NCBI RefSeq assembly: GCF_000411255.1
Contig: NZ_KE150413.1
Span: 672,794-736,793 of the forward strand
DNA length: 64,000 nt
Origin: Paenibacillus sp. HGH0039
Lineage (GTDB): Bacteria; Bacillota; Bacilli; Paenibacillales; NBRC-103111
Direction of reading: 5' to 3'
Shown: positions 1 to 6,530 of the stretch, piece after piece
Layout of the letters: the number at the start of each line of letters is the position of its first letter
Position numbering within the stretch: position 1 is the stretch's first letter
The notes under the pieces: model-generated
The model's database searches: none
What the model saw: the letters and a program-made list of their open reading frames with translations, nothing else
Told to the model about the DNA's origin: nothing
Program-made: the position numbers and the translations under genes

Positions 1-270
1 CGGCAGATTCCCTTCGCTTACTGCCGGGAAGCGGTGAATGTGCATCTGGCGCATCCGCGGCAGGGCGCCTCTTATGCGGATTTTATCCGGAAGAGCCACG
101 ACACGTTTTTCCGTAAGCACCCTCATCCGGTTGTAGGGGCTTTCTATGATTTTATGATGGGCAGAATCAGCCGGATCCAGCTTGAGAACCTGGCCTCTAC
201 GGGCATGCTCGGCAGCGCGGGGAGAAATACCCCCGACGAATACGTCCGGATTCTCAATTTCAAGTCATGA
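1..270 (+). CDS. Glycosyltransferase, C-terminal end (5' truncated)
   Basis: Open from the first base of the window to the TGA at 268-270, so only the last 89 residues are present. The fragment (AVNVHLAHPRQ..., then a stretch rich in His, Phe and Arg) resembles the end of GT-A family 2 glycosyltransferases, where a catalytic-region His-x-His precedes a helical tail. This is a family-level impression from a short piece. Its stop overlaps the ATG of the next gene (ATGA), so the two are probably co-transcribed. It may belong to a different glycan locus from the rest of the window. Confidence 0.5.
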   Translation, partial: RQIPFAYCREAVNVHLAHPRQGASYADFIRKSHDTFFRKHPHPVVGAFYDFMMGRISRIQLENLASTGMLGSAGRNTPDEYVRILNFKS

Positions 271-1871
271 ACCAAACCGAAACGGGGGAAGGACGATTGT
301 CACAACAACGTTTGCAGACCAACGCCGACTCTTTTCTGAGAAAAGCGAACCGCGAGCTGGCCGGTTTATACGTCCCGATGATGAATTCGCTCTGGAAAGT
401 AATCACGACGGGCGAATTCCGTTACGTCAAGCAGTGCGAACAAGATGAGCAGGCTTATCAGGAGGCGCTAGCCTCTCCGGTCCTGCGCGAGCGGGCCGAA
501 TATTGGCTGAACCGTCCGGGCCTGCCCGCAGACCAAGAGCGCCAACTGCAAGTATTGCAGGCTGAAATGGCGGAACACCGGATGGAGGCGGACGAACGGC
601 AAGCCGCCGCTTCCTTGTGGAACGATCTGCATTACACGATCGGCACGTTCCGCGCGGAAGCGGGCGGCACTCTGTTGTCGGAGCAGGCGGTGCGGGTCTT
701 GATGCGCAGGCTCAAGGACGGCCGGCAGCGCAAGCAGATCTGGCAGGCGGGAATGCGGCTGGGCGAGCTCACCGCGCCCAAACTTCTGGAGCTGGTCAAG
801 CTCCGCAACCGCGCTGCCCGGCGGCTCGGCTACGACGATTACTTCGCGATGAAGCTGGAGACCGCCGGGATCGGGCTCGACAAGCTGACGGAGCTGATCC
901 GGCAAATCCGCGGCGGTCTGGATTTCGCCTACCGGGAGGTGAAATGCGGGATCGACCTGGAATTGGCCGACCGGTTTCACATCGCGCGGAGCGAGGTCCG
1001 CTCCTGGCATTATGCGCATCCGTTTTTCCAGATGCATGATGCGATGGAGGAGCCGCTTGCGGCGGGCGCGGATGAAATGGCGGACAAGGTATCCGGGTGG
1101 CTGCTGGAACGCGGATTCGATCTGAACGCCGTTATCCGCAAGGCGGATCTGGCGGAGCGTCCGGGCAAAGGCCAGGCGAACTGCTGCCTGAACTTGGACC
1201 GAAGCCGGGATATCCGCATGTCCTGCAACTTGTCCCCGGACACGAAGGGGCTTGCGGTGCTGCTCCACGAAACGGGACATGCCCTTTTCGAACAGGAGCT
1301 GGATCCTTCGCTTCCGTTTCTGCTGCGTCAGCCGGCCCATCCCTTCTTGAGCGAGGGCGCCGCCCTGCTGCTGGAAAGACTGGCGTGGGATGCGGAGTGG
1401 AGGGAGGGGCTGTTCGGGGGTCAGCCCGATTCCGATGTCCGGTCCGGTCAGGAACGGCTTCGGAAAGAAACGCTGGTCAGGCTGTATTGGACGCTGACTC
1501 TGGTGGAATTCGAGAAGCAATTATACGCAAATCCCGAACAGCCGTTAAACGGCTTATGGTGGGATCTCGTGGAAGACGTGCAGGGCATACCCCGGCCGGC
1601 CGAGTGGGATTATCCGTACTGGGCCGCCAAGGCGCATCTGTCCACGCTCCCGGTCTATTACTACAATTACCTGCTCGGCGAGGCGGCCGCCTCCCAGTTT
1701 CAGCACACGCTTCAGATTCGCTTCAAGGAATGGCACGGGAAAGAAGCGCTGCAGCATCTGCGGAAGGAAGTGTTCCGTCCGGGAGCCTCGGCAAGCTGGC
1801 GGGAGCTGCTAGCGGCGGGCACCTCGCAGGACCTGACCCCGCTTTTCCTGATCCGTCAGCTGCAAGGCTAA
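267..1871 (+). CDS. M2/M3-type zinc metallopeptidase
   Basis: A 534-residue, mostly helical protein with the zinc motif HETGH at residues 334-338 and a candidate third ligand, Glu363, in LSEGAALLLERL. The HExGH motif followed by Glu about 25 residues later is typical of M3 oligopeptidases and related M2 carboxydipeptidases. There is no signal peptide, so it should act in the cytosol on short peptides. The ATG at 267 overlaps the upstream stop. A TTG at 297 has a much better ribosome site (GGGGGAAGGA) and could be the real start. Given the small secreted peptides 2-5 kb downstream, trimming of those peptides is possible, but nothing in the sequence proves it. Confidence 0.75.
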   Translation: MNQTETGEGRLSQQRLQTNADSFLRKANRELAGLYVPMMNSLWKVITTGEFRYVKQCEQDEQAYQEALASPVLRERAEYWLNRPGLPADQERQLQVLQAEMAEHRMEADERQAAASLWNDLHYTIGTFRAEAGGTLLSEQAVRVLMRRLKDGRQRKQIWQAGMRLGELTAPKLLELVKLRNRAARRLGYDDYFAMKLETAGIGLDKLTELIRQIRGGLDFAYREVKCGIDLELADRFHIARSEVRSWHYAHPFFQMHDAMEEPLAAGADEMADKVSGWLLERGFDLNAVIRKADLAERPGKGQANCCLNLDRSRDIRMSCNLSPDTKGLAVLLHETGHALFEQELDPSLPFLLRQPAHPFLSEGAALLLERLAWDAEWREGLFGGQPDSDVRSGQERLRKETLVRLYWTLTLVEFEKQLYANPEQPLNGLWWDLVEDVQGIPRPAEWDYPYWAAKAHLSTLPVYYYNYLLGEAAASQFQHTLQIRFKEWHGKEALQHLRKEVFRPGASASWRELLAAGTSQDLTPLFLIRQLQG

Positions 1872-1898
1872 TTTTCGTATCTTAAGGAGGATGCCGGT

Positions 1899-2192
1899 AT
1901 GGCAACGATTCATATCCAGAAGAGGACGGTCGTCTCCCGTATGGAACGGGATTCGTCCGAACCGGTTAACAGCCAGGTCAAGACGTATACGCTCACGCCC
2001 GAGGAGCTGGACTATTACCGCAGGCTGCCCCTGTCCGCTGCGGACAAGGCGTTCAAGCCCGGACTTAAAGTGATGGCGATGGAACGGAGGGAGGGAGATG
2101 GGGACGGCAGCCGAGAATCTGATCCGGCAGTTGGATCGCTTGTCGGAGGAACTGAGGGGAACGCTAACGCCGGAGAAGCTGGAAGGGCTTGA
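1899..2192 (+). CDS. Small unknown protein
   Basis: 97 residues behind a perfect ribosome site (AAGGAGG, 8 bases before the ATG). Residues 1-60 look like a real small protein, with a basic start and then TYTLTPEELDYYRRLPLS. The last 33 residues are Gly/Glu/Ala/Ser-rich and coincide with the first 95 bases of the next gene in another frame. Either the two genes overlap by 95 bases or the true product is shorter or frameshift-fused to the next frame. I do not recognise a family. Confidence 0.5.
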   Translation: MATIHIQKRTVVSRMERDSSEPVNSQVKTYTLTPEELDYYRRLPLSAADKAFKPGLKVMAMERREGDGDGSRESDPAVGSLVGGTEGNANAGEAGRA

Positions 2193-2385
2193 CGAATGGT
2201 TTCGTCTGGAAGCCCCGGAGGCGTGCAGAAACGCCTCTCGTTTGCCGTTTCCGTATAACCAGCGGATACTCCGCCACTTCCGCCGCATGCGGGAGGAAGA
2301 ACGGCCTTTGCCGGCTATCGCCGGCTTTCTTCGTCACGGGCTGGATGCGATATACGATATTTTGCGCGACTATCAATCCGCTTAA
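2098..2385 (+). CDS. Small helical unknown protein
   Basis: 95 residues, charged and helical (ENLIRQLDRLSEELRGTLTPEKLEGLDEW), with no signal or membrane segment. The ATG has its own GGAGGGAG ribosome site inside the end of the previous gene. It reads as a small cytosolic helical-bundle protein with no family I can name. Downstream, 2386-2440 is AT-rich with no hairpin terminator, so read-through towards the regulator gene is possible. Confidence 0.5.
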   Translation: MGTAAENLIRQLDRLSEELRGTLTPEKLEGLDEWFRLEAPEACRNASRLPFPYNQRILRHFRRMREEERPLPAIAGFLRHGLDAIYDILRDYQSA

Positions 2386-2443
2386 AAGAAATATTTTTCA
2401 TATAATTCTATAATAGTCAAAAAAATCCTAATGTCCTGCAAGA

Positions 2444-2478
2444 GAACCTGATCTTTCTTTCTTGCGGTTTGATACCAT
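2444..2478 (+). promoter_or_regulatory. Cluster-type promoter ahead of AraC regulator 1
   Basis: GAACCTGAT, 20 bases, then TACCAT, ending 35 bases before the GTG start. It matches the motif shared by other units here (rAAsCnGAk-N20-TAnnnT), so the regulator may control itself. A simple AT-rich sigma-A-like promoter near 2395-2415 is an alternative. Confidence 0.45.
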
Positions 2479-2513
2479 GACGGCACCGAAACCATTACGT
2501 GTAGGGGGAATGG

Positions 2514-3191
2514 GTGCCAGTGGACGTGCTACTTATTATCAGCCATCAGCTTAAGGAAGACGAGTTCGAACGAGTACAGAGGTTGTTTTCCCACATGTCT
2601 ATCATTGCCGAATCTGATTTTAAAGCTGTTGCAAGATCGCTCCGCCGGCAGGAAAAAGCTCACAAGCTATTCGTTTTCCTGTCTTTCGACGAATCGCTCC
2701 CGGAGGAATGGAAAATCGAGGAGCTTCAACTGCAAAGCCCGATTATGGTGCTGCTTAAAGTGAACAAACGCGATCTTTTCGTGTTTTATTCTTTTCTCGA
2801 TTCGGTGGGGCTTTTATCCAAGCCGTCCGCCGATTTGCCGGGCAAGCCGGAAATTTCGCCCCTGCTGTATCAGTCTCTTGAATATATCGAACAAAATTTA
2901 TGCGAAAACGACCTGTCCTTGGAGAAAGTGGCATCGAGTATTTTCGTCAGCCGGTGTCATTACTCCAGGATGTTTAAAGAATATTTCGGCTTCGGCTTCA
3001 AGGAATACGTAATGAACAAACGCATTCAGAAAGCGAAGGCCATGCTGCAAAAAGGAGTGCCGGTTACGGATGTATGCTATGCCGTCGGCTACGGGGATTT
3101 AACGCATTTCGGCCGGGTCTTCAAAAGGCTGGTCGGGATAAACCCTTCGGTTTACCGGGGACAAAGGCGGGAAGCGCCGTCCTGCGGATAA
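2514..3191 (+). CDS. AraC-family transcriptional regulator 1
   Basis: 225 residues. The C-terminal 100 form the two helix-turn-helix AraC/XylS domain (LSLEKVASSIFVSRCHYSRM; then VTDVCYAVGYGDLTHFGRVF, a close fit to the second HTH). The N-terminal 110 residues look like a receiver-like alpha/beta fold (MPVDVLLIIS), with no clear phospho-Asp pocket. It is a paralogue of the regulator at 56308: the second HTH is nearly identical (VTDACYAVGYGDMTHFGRIF). The two bracket the main cluster. The GTG start follows GTAGGGGGAATGG. It probably activates the shared promoter motif, which is inferred from position only. Confidence 0.85.
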   Translation: MPVDVLLIISHQLKEDEFERVQRLFSHMSIIAESDFKAVARSLRRQEKAHKLFVFLSFDESLPEEWKIEELQLQSPIMVLLKVNKRDLFVFYSFLDSVGLLSKPSADLPGKPEISPLLYQSLEYIEQNLCENDLSLEKVASSIFVSRCHYSRMFKEYFGFGFKEYVMNKRIQKAKAMLQKGVPVTDVCYAVGYGDLTHFGRVFKRLVGINPSVYRGQRREAPSCG

Positions 3192-3211
3192 CGGGAAAGG
3201 GGGAGGGATTT

Positions 3212-4153
3212 ATGGAAACGGAGCCGATTCGCTCCCGTTATTTCAACCGGCTCACGATCGGGCCGGACGGGCGGTCCGTCCGCAAAACGAGCCGCCGCGA
3301 CAAGAAACTCCGCGACGAGATCAGCTGGTACCTGAATCTGCCGGAGGAATTACACACGTATATCCCCGGTGTTCTGGGCTACTCGCTGCAAGATCAAGTG
3401 TATCTGTGTTTGGAGTATATCCAGGCCCCGACTTTATCGGAGCTGTACATGAGCGGGCGGCTGGATCAGGAAGGCTGGGCGGGCGTCTTTGCCCGGCTGG
3501 ATCAGCTCTTCGGCCGGTTTGCCGCCTTCCCCGCCGAGCTGGATCCAGCCTGTTTGCACGAGATGTACATCGGCAAGACCCAAACGCGCATGGCGGCCTT
3601 TTTAAACGGCAACGAGCGGGCCAGACGGTTTTATAACCAGGGCTATTACCGGCTGAACGGAACGATGGTGCTCTGCCCCTTCCGGATTTTCGAGAGCCAT
3701 CTCGAAGATTTCCGTTCCCTGCTCGATAATCCGGCTATCGCTGTTCTGCACGGCGACCTCTGTTTCTCCAATGTGCTCTATGCGCCGGACAAACAGGCCG
3801 TCAAACTGGTAGATCCCCGGGGCAGCTTCGGCATTCCGGGGATCTACGGCGACCGGCGGTACGACCTGGCGAAAATCAGACACAGCTTGAATGGGTACGA
3901 GCATATTGTCCACGGGCGATATTCTCTGCAAACGGCGGGCAATGACATCCGGCTGGAAATCCCGTTTACGGATGGGCAGCTCCGGCTTCTCCACGACTGG
4001 GACCGGTATCTGGGCAGCCGTCTCCGGGATGTCGCCAAGATTGAGGCGCTGCTGTTCCTTTCGATGCTGCCTCTCCACAGGGAGAGTCCGGAGCGCCAGA
4101 TGGCTTTGTACGCCGTGGCAACCCGTCTGCTGTATGAAATTTTCGCCGATTAG
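3212..4153 (+). CDS. APH/choline-kinase-like phosphotransferase
   Basis: 313 residues starting at the ATG behind AAAGGGGGAGG. The kinase-like fold is shown by the Brenner motif HGDLCFSN (His180, Asp182) and a downstream DPRG that takes the place of the DxD Mg site, followed by DRRYDLAKIRHS. Such aminoglycoside-phosphotransferase-like enzymes often sit in capsule loci beside a small HAD phosphatase and a sugar nucleotidyltransferase, and both of those occur at 7641-8728. A role in phosphorylating a sugar or polyol precursor is more likely than antibiotic resistance, but resistance or self-protection cannot be excluded. It is probably co-transcribed with the AraC gene (20-base gap). Confidence 0.7.
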   Translation: METEPIRSRYFNRLTIGPDGRSVRKTSRRDKKLRDEISWYLNLPEELHTYIPGVLGYSLQDQVYLCLEYIQAPTLSELYMSGRLDQEGWAGVFARLDQLFGRFAAFPAELDPACLHEMYIGKTQTRMAAFLNGNERARRFYNQGYYRLNGTMVLCPFRIFESHLEDFRSLLDNPAIAVLHGDLCFSNVLYAPDKQAVKLVDPRGSFGIPGIYGDRRYDLAKIRHSLNGYEHIVHGRYSLQTAGNDIRLEIPFTDGQLRLLHDWDRYLGSRLRDVAKIEALLFLSMLPLHRESPERQMALYAVATRLLYEIFAD

Positions 4154-4164
4154 AACCCCCTTGT

Positions 4165-4199
4165 TAAGCCGAGGATTCGGGCGCTCATTCTTTTATACT
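4165..4199 (+). promoter_or_regulatory. Cluster-type promoter of peptide gene 1
   Basis: TAAGCCGAG, exactly 20 bases, then TATACT. The ATG at 4235 lies 35 bases downstream. This is one of the best matches to the motif repeated through the cluster. Confidence 0.7.
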
Positions 4200-4234
4200 G
4201 AAAAGGAGCCCACAGAAAAAGGAGAGTGACAAGA

Positions 4235-4513
4235 ATGAATCAGACGGCAGCAAAATTTGTGATGGCAACTGCGATTCTCGTTTCGCCTGCGGCAGGAACA
4301 GCCCTGAAGGCAAGCGCTCACACCGCTGCGGTTCAGGCCCAGCCGGCGGTTCAACCGGCCGGTCAGGGTGTGCAGGCTGTACAGGCGGCACCATCCGGCA
4401 CATTATCCCAAGCCGGAATTTCCGGCGTGAAGACGGATTCCCGGGAAATTTTGCGGGAGTTCGGCGGAGCCGGCAATTTCTCCCCGTCAGTTGTGACGAA
4501 AACTCCAGCGTGA
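4235..4513 (+). CDS. Secreted-type peptide 1 of a four-member family
   Basis: 92 residues. The ATG at 4235 follows AAAAAGGAGA and aligns with its three paralogues (an upstream in-frame GTG at 4226 does not). Residues 1-28 are signal-like: one Lys at position 7, a hydrophobic run FVMATAILVSPAAG, and a signal peptidase-type site ASA at 26-28. Residues 29-60 are Ala/Gln/Pro-rich and look disordered. The C-terminus, NFSPSVVTKTPA, aligns with that of peptide 2 as [F][ST]xxVxxKTxA. It could be a RiPP precursor with a conserved leader and variable core, or a secreted signal. It has its own promoter and terminator. Confidence 0.75.
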   Translation: MNQTAAKFVMATAILVSPAAGTALKASAHTAAVQAQPAVQPAGQGVQAVQAAPSGTLSQAGISGVKTDSREILREFGGAGNFSPSVVTKTPA

Positions 4514-4519
4514 CCGGTC

Positions 4520-4552
4520 AAAAGAGATAAGCGCCCGACGCTTATCTCTTTT
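4520..4552 (+). terminator. Rho-independent terminator after peptide 1
   Basis: Perfect 14-bp stem (AAAAGAGATAAGCG with its complement) around the 5-base loop cccga, ending in T's. The AGATAAGC stem recurs after peptides 2 and 4. Confidence 0.9.
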
Positions 4553-4624
4553 GCGTTTGCAGGCAGGGCTATGACCGGGAAGGTCCGTGGATTGCGAAAT
4601 TTCCGCAGGTTGAAGTCATCCGGT

Positions 4625-4659
4625 AAAGCCGAGAGGGCCGGGCGTTATTTTTCTATACT
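4625..4659 (+). promoter_or_regulatory. Cluster-type promoter of peptide gene 2
   Basis: AAAGCCGAG, exactly 20 bases, then TATACT. The ATG at 4698 lies 38 bases downstream, behind AAAGGAGGT. Confidence 0.7.
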
Positions 4660-4697
4660 GAAGAAGTAGTCACATCCGAGCAAAGGAGGTGAAGAGA

Positions 4698-4979
4698 ATG
4701 AAAGAGATCACGTCTAAATTTATCATCGCCACCGCTATTCTGGCGGCCCCTGCGGCGGCCACGGCTCTGAACGTAAGCGCGCACGCTGCGGCTGTCCAGA
4801 TCCAGCCTCCGGTGATTTCCGAAGGTGGCCCTGTCACTGTGGCGGCTTCTCCGCAATTCAACCCTGCCGCTGCGGAAACAACGGCTGAGATTCAGCCGTC
4901 CGCTTCCGCCGGTATCGTTGAATTAGCCGAGGCGGAACCTTCTTTTACGATCAATGTGTTTAAGAAGACATTGGCCTAA
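4698..4979 (+). CDS. Secreted-type peptide 2
   Basis: 93 residues, gap-free match to peptide 1 over residues 1-28 (MKEITSKFIIATAILAAPAA, then ATALNVSA). There is a signal peptidase-type VSA at 26-28, then an Ala/Pro/Gln-rich spacer and the C-terminus SFTINVFKKTLA. The middle differs strongly from the other copies while both ends stay related, which is how precursor families with a constant leader and a diversified core behave. A GTG nine bases upstream is in frame, but the AAAGGAGGT site is correctly spaced only for the ATG at 4698. Its own promoter and terminator make it a free-standing unit. Confidence 0.75.
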   Translation: MKEITSKFIIATAILAAPAAATALNVSAHAAAVQIQPPVISEGGPVTVAASPQFNPAAAETTAEIQPSASAGIVELAEAEPSFTINVFKKTLA

Positions 4980-4991
4980 GCGAGCCGGACA

Positions 4992-5026
4992 AAGAGAGAT
5001 AAGCGGGGAAGAGGCTTATCTCTCTT
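4992..5026 (+). terminator. Terminator after peptide 2
   Basis: 13-bp perfect stem AAGAGAGATAAGC / GCTTATCTCTCTT with a 9-base loop, followed by a pyrimidine-rich tract (ctctcttttg). Related in sequence to the hairpins after peptides 1 and 4. Confidence 0.85.
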
Positions 5027-5062
5027 CTCTCTTTTGCACCTATGGGGATATGGAGGGAGTAC

Positions 5063-5635
5063 ATGAATCAACGGATGTTTACCTGTCTGGATCTGAGGTC
5101 TTGTTTGAATAACTGCGGAACGACAGGCAGCCATAACTATCACGAGGGCTATTTAAGCTCGGCAAGGGCTTCCTTTCCGGAGGATGCCTTTCAGTTTGAC
5201 GCTCCTTTCGAATTTAAAGAAATACCGTTCGTTCTCTTTAAGCGGCAATCTTTCGATAATATCGTAACGGAAGGACAGTCCATCCAGTTCCCCCGGCAGC
5301 GGGTGACCAACATTCATCTTCTCGGTACCTCGAGCGATGCCAATATGGCGGACTATATGTATTTGATGCTGGACGGGCAGGAGGTCTCGAAGCAGAAGAT
5401 CCTGTTGTCCCATTTTATTTCGGAGGTTCCTTTCCCGCGTAACGAGTGTGTAATCGAAACGTCCTGCCTACATACGATGGATGGCCCTCTTACGCACAGA
5501 TCCGCCAGGCTCTGGTATGACGGGATTGAACTAGACCGTCCGGCCGAGATCAACCGGATTACGTTTGAAGACAACCCTTGCATGCACGTGTTCGGCCTGA
5601 CGCTCGAAAGCGAATCAACACCGGGGGGCAGGTAA
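5063..5635 (+). CDS. Putative carbohydrate-type beta-sandwich protein
   Basis: 190 residues from the ATG at 5063 (behind GGAGGGAG). No signal peptide. The order of motifs (DLRSCLNNCG near the start, an aromatic strand, IPFVLFKRQSFDNIV, a GQSI-FPRQRVTNIHLLG strand, then a Gly/Asp turn) recalls the small beta-sandwich modules attached to glycoside hydrolases, in which a VxxxxGQxIxLP strand precedes LHLLG. No catalytic residues are apparent. It sits between peptide genes 2 and 3 without a promoter of the shared type, so it is probably read through from peptide 2. It may recognise a glycan or a glycosylated peptide. The assignment is tentative. Confidence 0.5.
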   Translation: MNQRMFTCLDLRSCLNNCGTTGSHNYHEGYLSSARASFPEDAFQFDAPFEFKEIPFVLFKRQSFDNIVTEGQSIQFPRQRVTNIHLLGTSSDANMADYMYLMLDGQEVSKQKILLSHFISEVPFPRNECVIETSCLHTMDGPLTHRSARLWYDGIELDRPAEINRITFEDNPCMHVFGLTLESESTPGGR

Positions 5636-5659
5636 TATTTACCTAATAAAGGGAGGGAT

Positions 5660-5694
5660 ACAGCCGAGGACCCGGCCGGGATAGCTCTTATACT
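5660..5694 (+). promoter_or_regulatory. Cluster-type promoter of peptide gene 3
   Basis: ACAGCCGAG, exactly 20 bases, then TATACT. The ATG at 5737 lies 42 bases downstream. Confidence 0.7.
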
Positions 5695-5736
5695 AAAAGA
5701 GAGCCGGCACTCTTAGAAGAAAGGAGGATGGATGGA

Positions 5737-6009
5737 ATGAAGGAAACGACGACTAAGTTTCTCATTGCGACTGCTGTACTGGTGTCTCCCGTCATGGGCA
5801 CGGCCCTGGACGTCAGCGCCGGTCAGCCCGCGTTTGTCCAGGCGCACACGGCGTCTGCAGACGTTCAGCAGGACCGGGCGGTATCCGCGTCCGAAGATAC
5901 TTATTTAAGCTTGCGGACAGCGAAGAAAGCGTCCGATCTGCGTTTGCAGGAACCGGGAGAATATACGGTTTCAGGCGTATCGTCGCTGTGCGTAAAATGT
6001 GTGGCCTAA
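5737..6009 (+). CDS. Secreted-type peptide 3 (Cys-containing C-terminus)
   Basis: 90 residues. The start at 5737, the second of two close in-frame ATGs, is chosen because it aligns with the family and is spaced properly from AAAGGAGG. Residues 1-28 match without gaps (MKETTTKFLIATAVLVSPVM, ending DVSA). The C-terminus, EYTVSGVSSLCVKCVA, is Ser/Thr/Val-rich with two Cys three apart. It is the only copy with a CxxC at the end, and peptide 4 also ends in Cys. The pattern fits a variable core acted on by modifying enzymes, but no lanthionine or radical-SAM enzyme lies in the window. Confidence 0.72.
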   Translation: MKETTTKFLIATAVLVSPVMGTALDVSAGQPAFVQAHTASADVQQDRAVSASEDTYLSLRTAKKASDLRLQEPGEYTVSGVSSLCVKCVA

Positions 6010-6028
6010 ATACCTGGAAAACTCCGGT

Positions 6029-6062
6029 GAGACGAGCCCGTACGGGCAGTCTCCCGTTTTTC
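6029..6062 (+). terminator. Hairpin between peptide genes 3 and 4
   Basis: GAGAC plus GCCCG pairs with CGGGC plus GTCTC (one unpaired base on each side), followed by CCGTTTTT. It is a likely terminator or attenuator. No promoter is visible between it and peptide gene 4, so partial read-through is implied. Confidence 0.75.
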
Positions 6063-6104
6063 ATGTGAAGGATCGCCCATTCCAGGGAAAGGAAGGTGAA
6101 ACGG

Positions 6105-6392
6105 ATGAACCAAACGGCCGCGAAATTCGTCATTGCCACCGCCATTCTTGTCTCTCCGGCTGCGAGTGAGGCTCTTAACGCGAATGCGACTGTGCAGGCG
6201 CTGACTGCACAAGGCACGGCTGCGGACTCTTTGCAGGCGAAACCGGCGGGCTGTGCGTTTCTTCCCGGCAGTACCCTTGCAGGTGCTCAAACATCTCCGT
6301 CTGCGGCCGGGATAGTTGCACGGCACGGCGAAGAATACACGGCACCGGCCTTTACAAGCTCGGGTTTCACAGGTTTTGCCCTGAAATGCTAG
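6105..6392 (+). CDS. Secreted-type peptide 4 (ends in Cys)
   Basis: 95 residues from the ATG at 6105 behind GGGAAAGGAAGG. The N-terminal 18 residues are nearly identical to peptide 1 (MNQTAAKFVIATAILVSP), and the signal peptidase-type site ANA is at 26-28. The body has AGCAF and ends GFTGFALKC, so two Cys could form a disulfide or thioether. The C-terminal aromatic/Thr pattern (EEYTAPAFTSS) echoes peptide 3 (GEYTVSGVSS). It lacks its own copy of the shared promoter and probably depends on read-through from peptide 3. Confidence 0.72.
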   Translation: MNQTAAKFVIATAILVSPAASEALNANATVQALTAQGTAADSLQAKPAGCAFLPGSTLAGAQTSPSAAGIVARHGEEYTAPAFTSSGFTGFALKC

Positions 6393-6422
6393 GTGAGCGT
6401 GGCGGCAGACTCCGATGACCGG

Positions 6423-6453
6423 AAGAGATAAGCTGTAACCCGGCTTATCTCTT
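6423..6453 (+). terminator. Terminator after peptide 4
   Basis: 11-bp perfect stem AAGAGATAAGC / GCTTATCTCTT with a 9-base loop, followed by tctctc. Same stem core as after peptides 1 and 2. Confidence 0.8.
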
Positions 6454-6470
6454 TCTCTCATTTACGAGGC

Positions 6471-6505
6471 CGGTACGAGGCCAAGGAAAAACCCCGATTT
6501 ACAGC
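6471..6505 (+). promoter_or_regulatory. Weak candidate cluster-type promoter of BtrH-like 1
   Basis: CGGTACGAG, 20 bases, then TACAGC, 25 bases before the ATG at 6531. Only CGAG and TA are conserved. It was found by looking for the known spacing, so it may be chance. Confidence 0.25.
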
Positions 6506-6530
6506 TTAACGGAGGAGGACGGACCGACGG

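Noticed and set aside
468-1520. Minus-strand open frame opposite the metallopeptidase
   Set aside because: The + strand frame contains an HETGH zinc site and a coherent fold; the minus frame does not.
3212-4153. Antibiotic resistance by the APH-like kinase
   Set aside because: The sequence shows only the general kinase fold. Association with HAD and nucleotidyltransferase genes favours a sugar role, so resistance is kept only as an alternative.
4235-6392. Calling the peptides lanthipeptides, lasso peptides or sactipeptides
   Set aside because: There is no LanM/LanBC, asparagine synthetase-like or radical-SAM enzyme in the window, and only two of the four carry Cys near the end.
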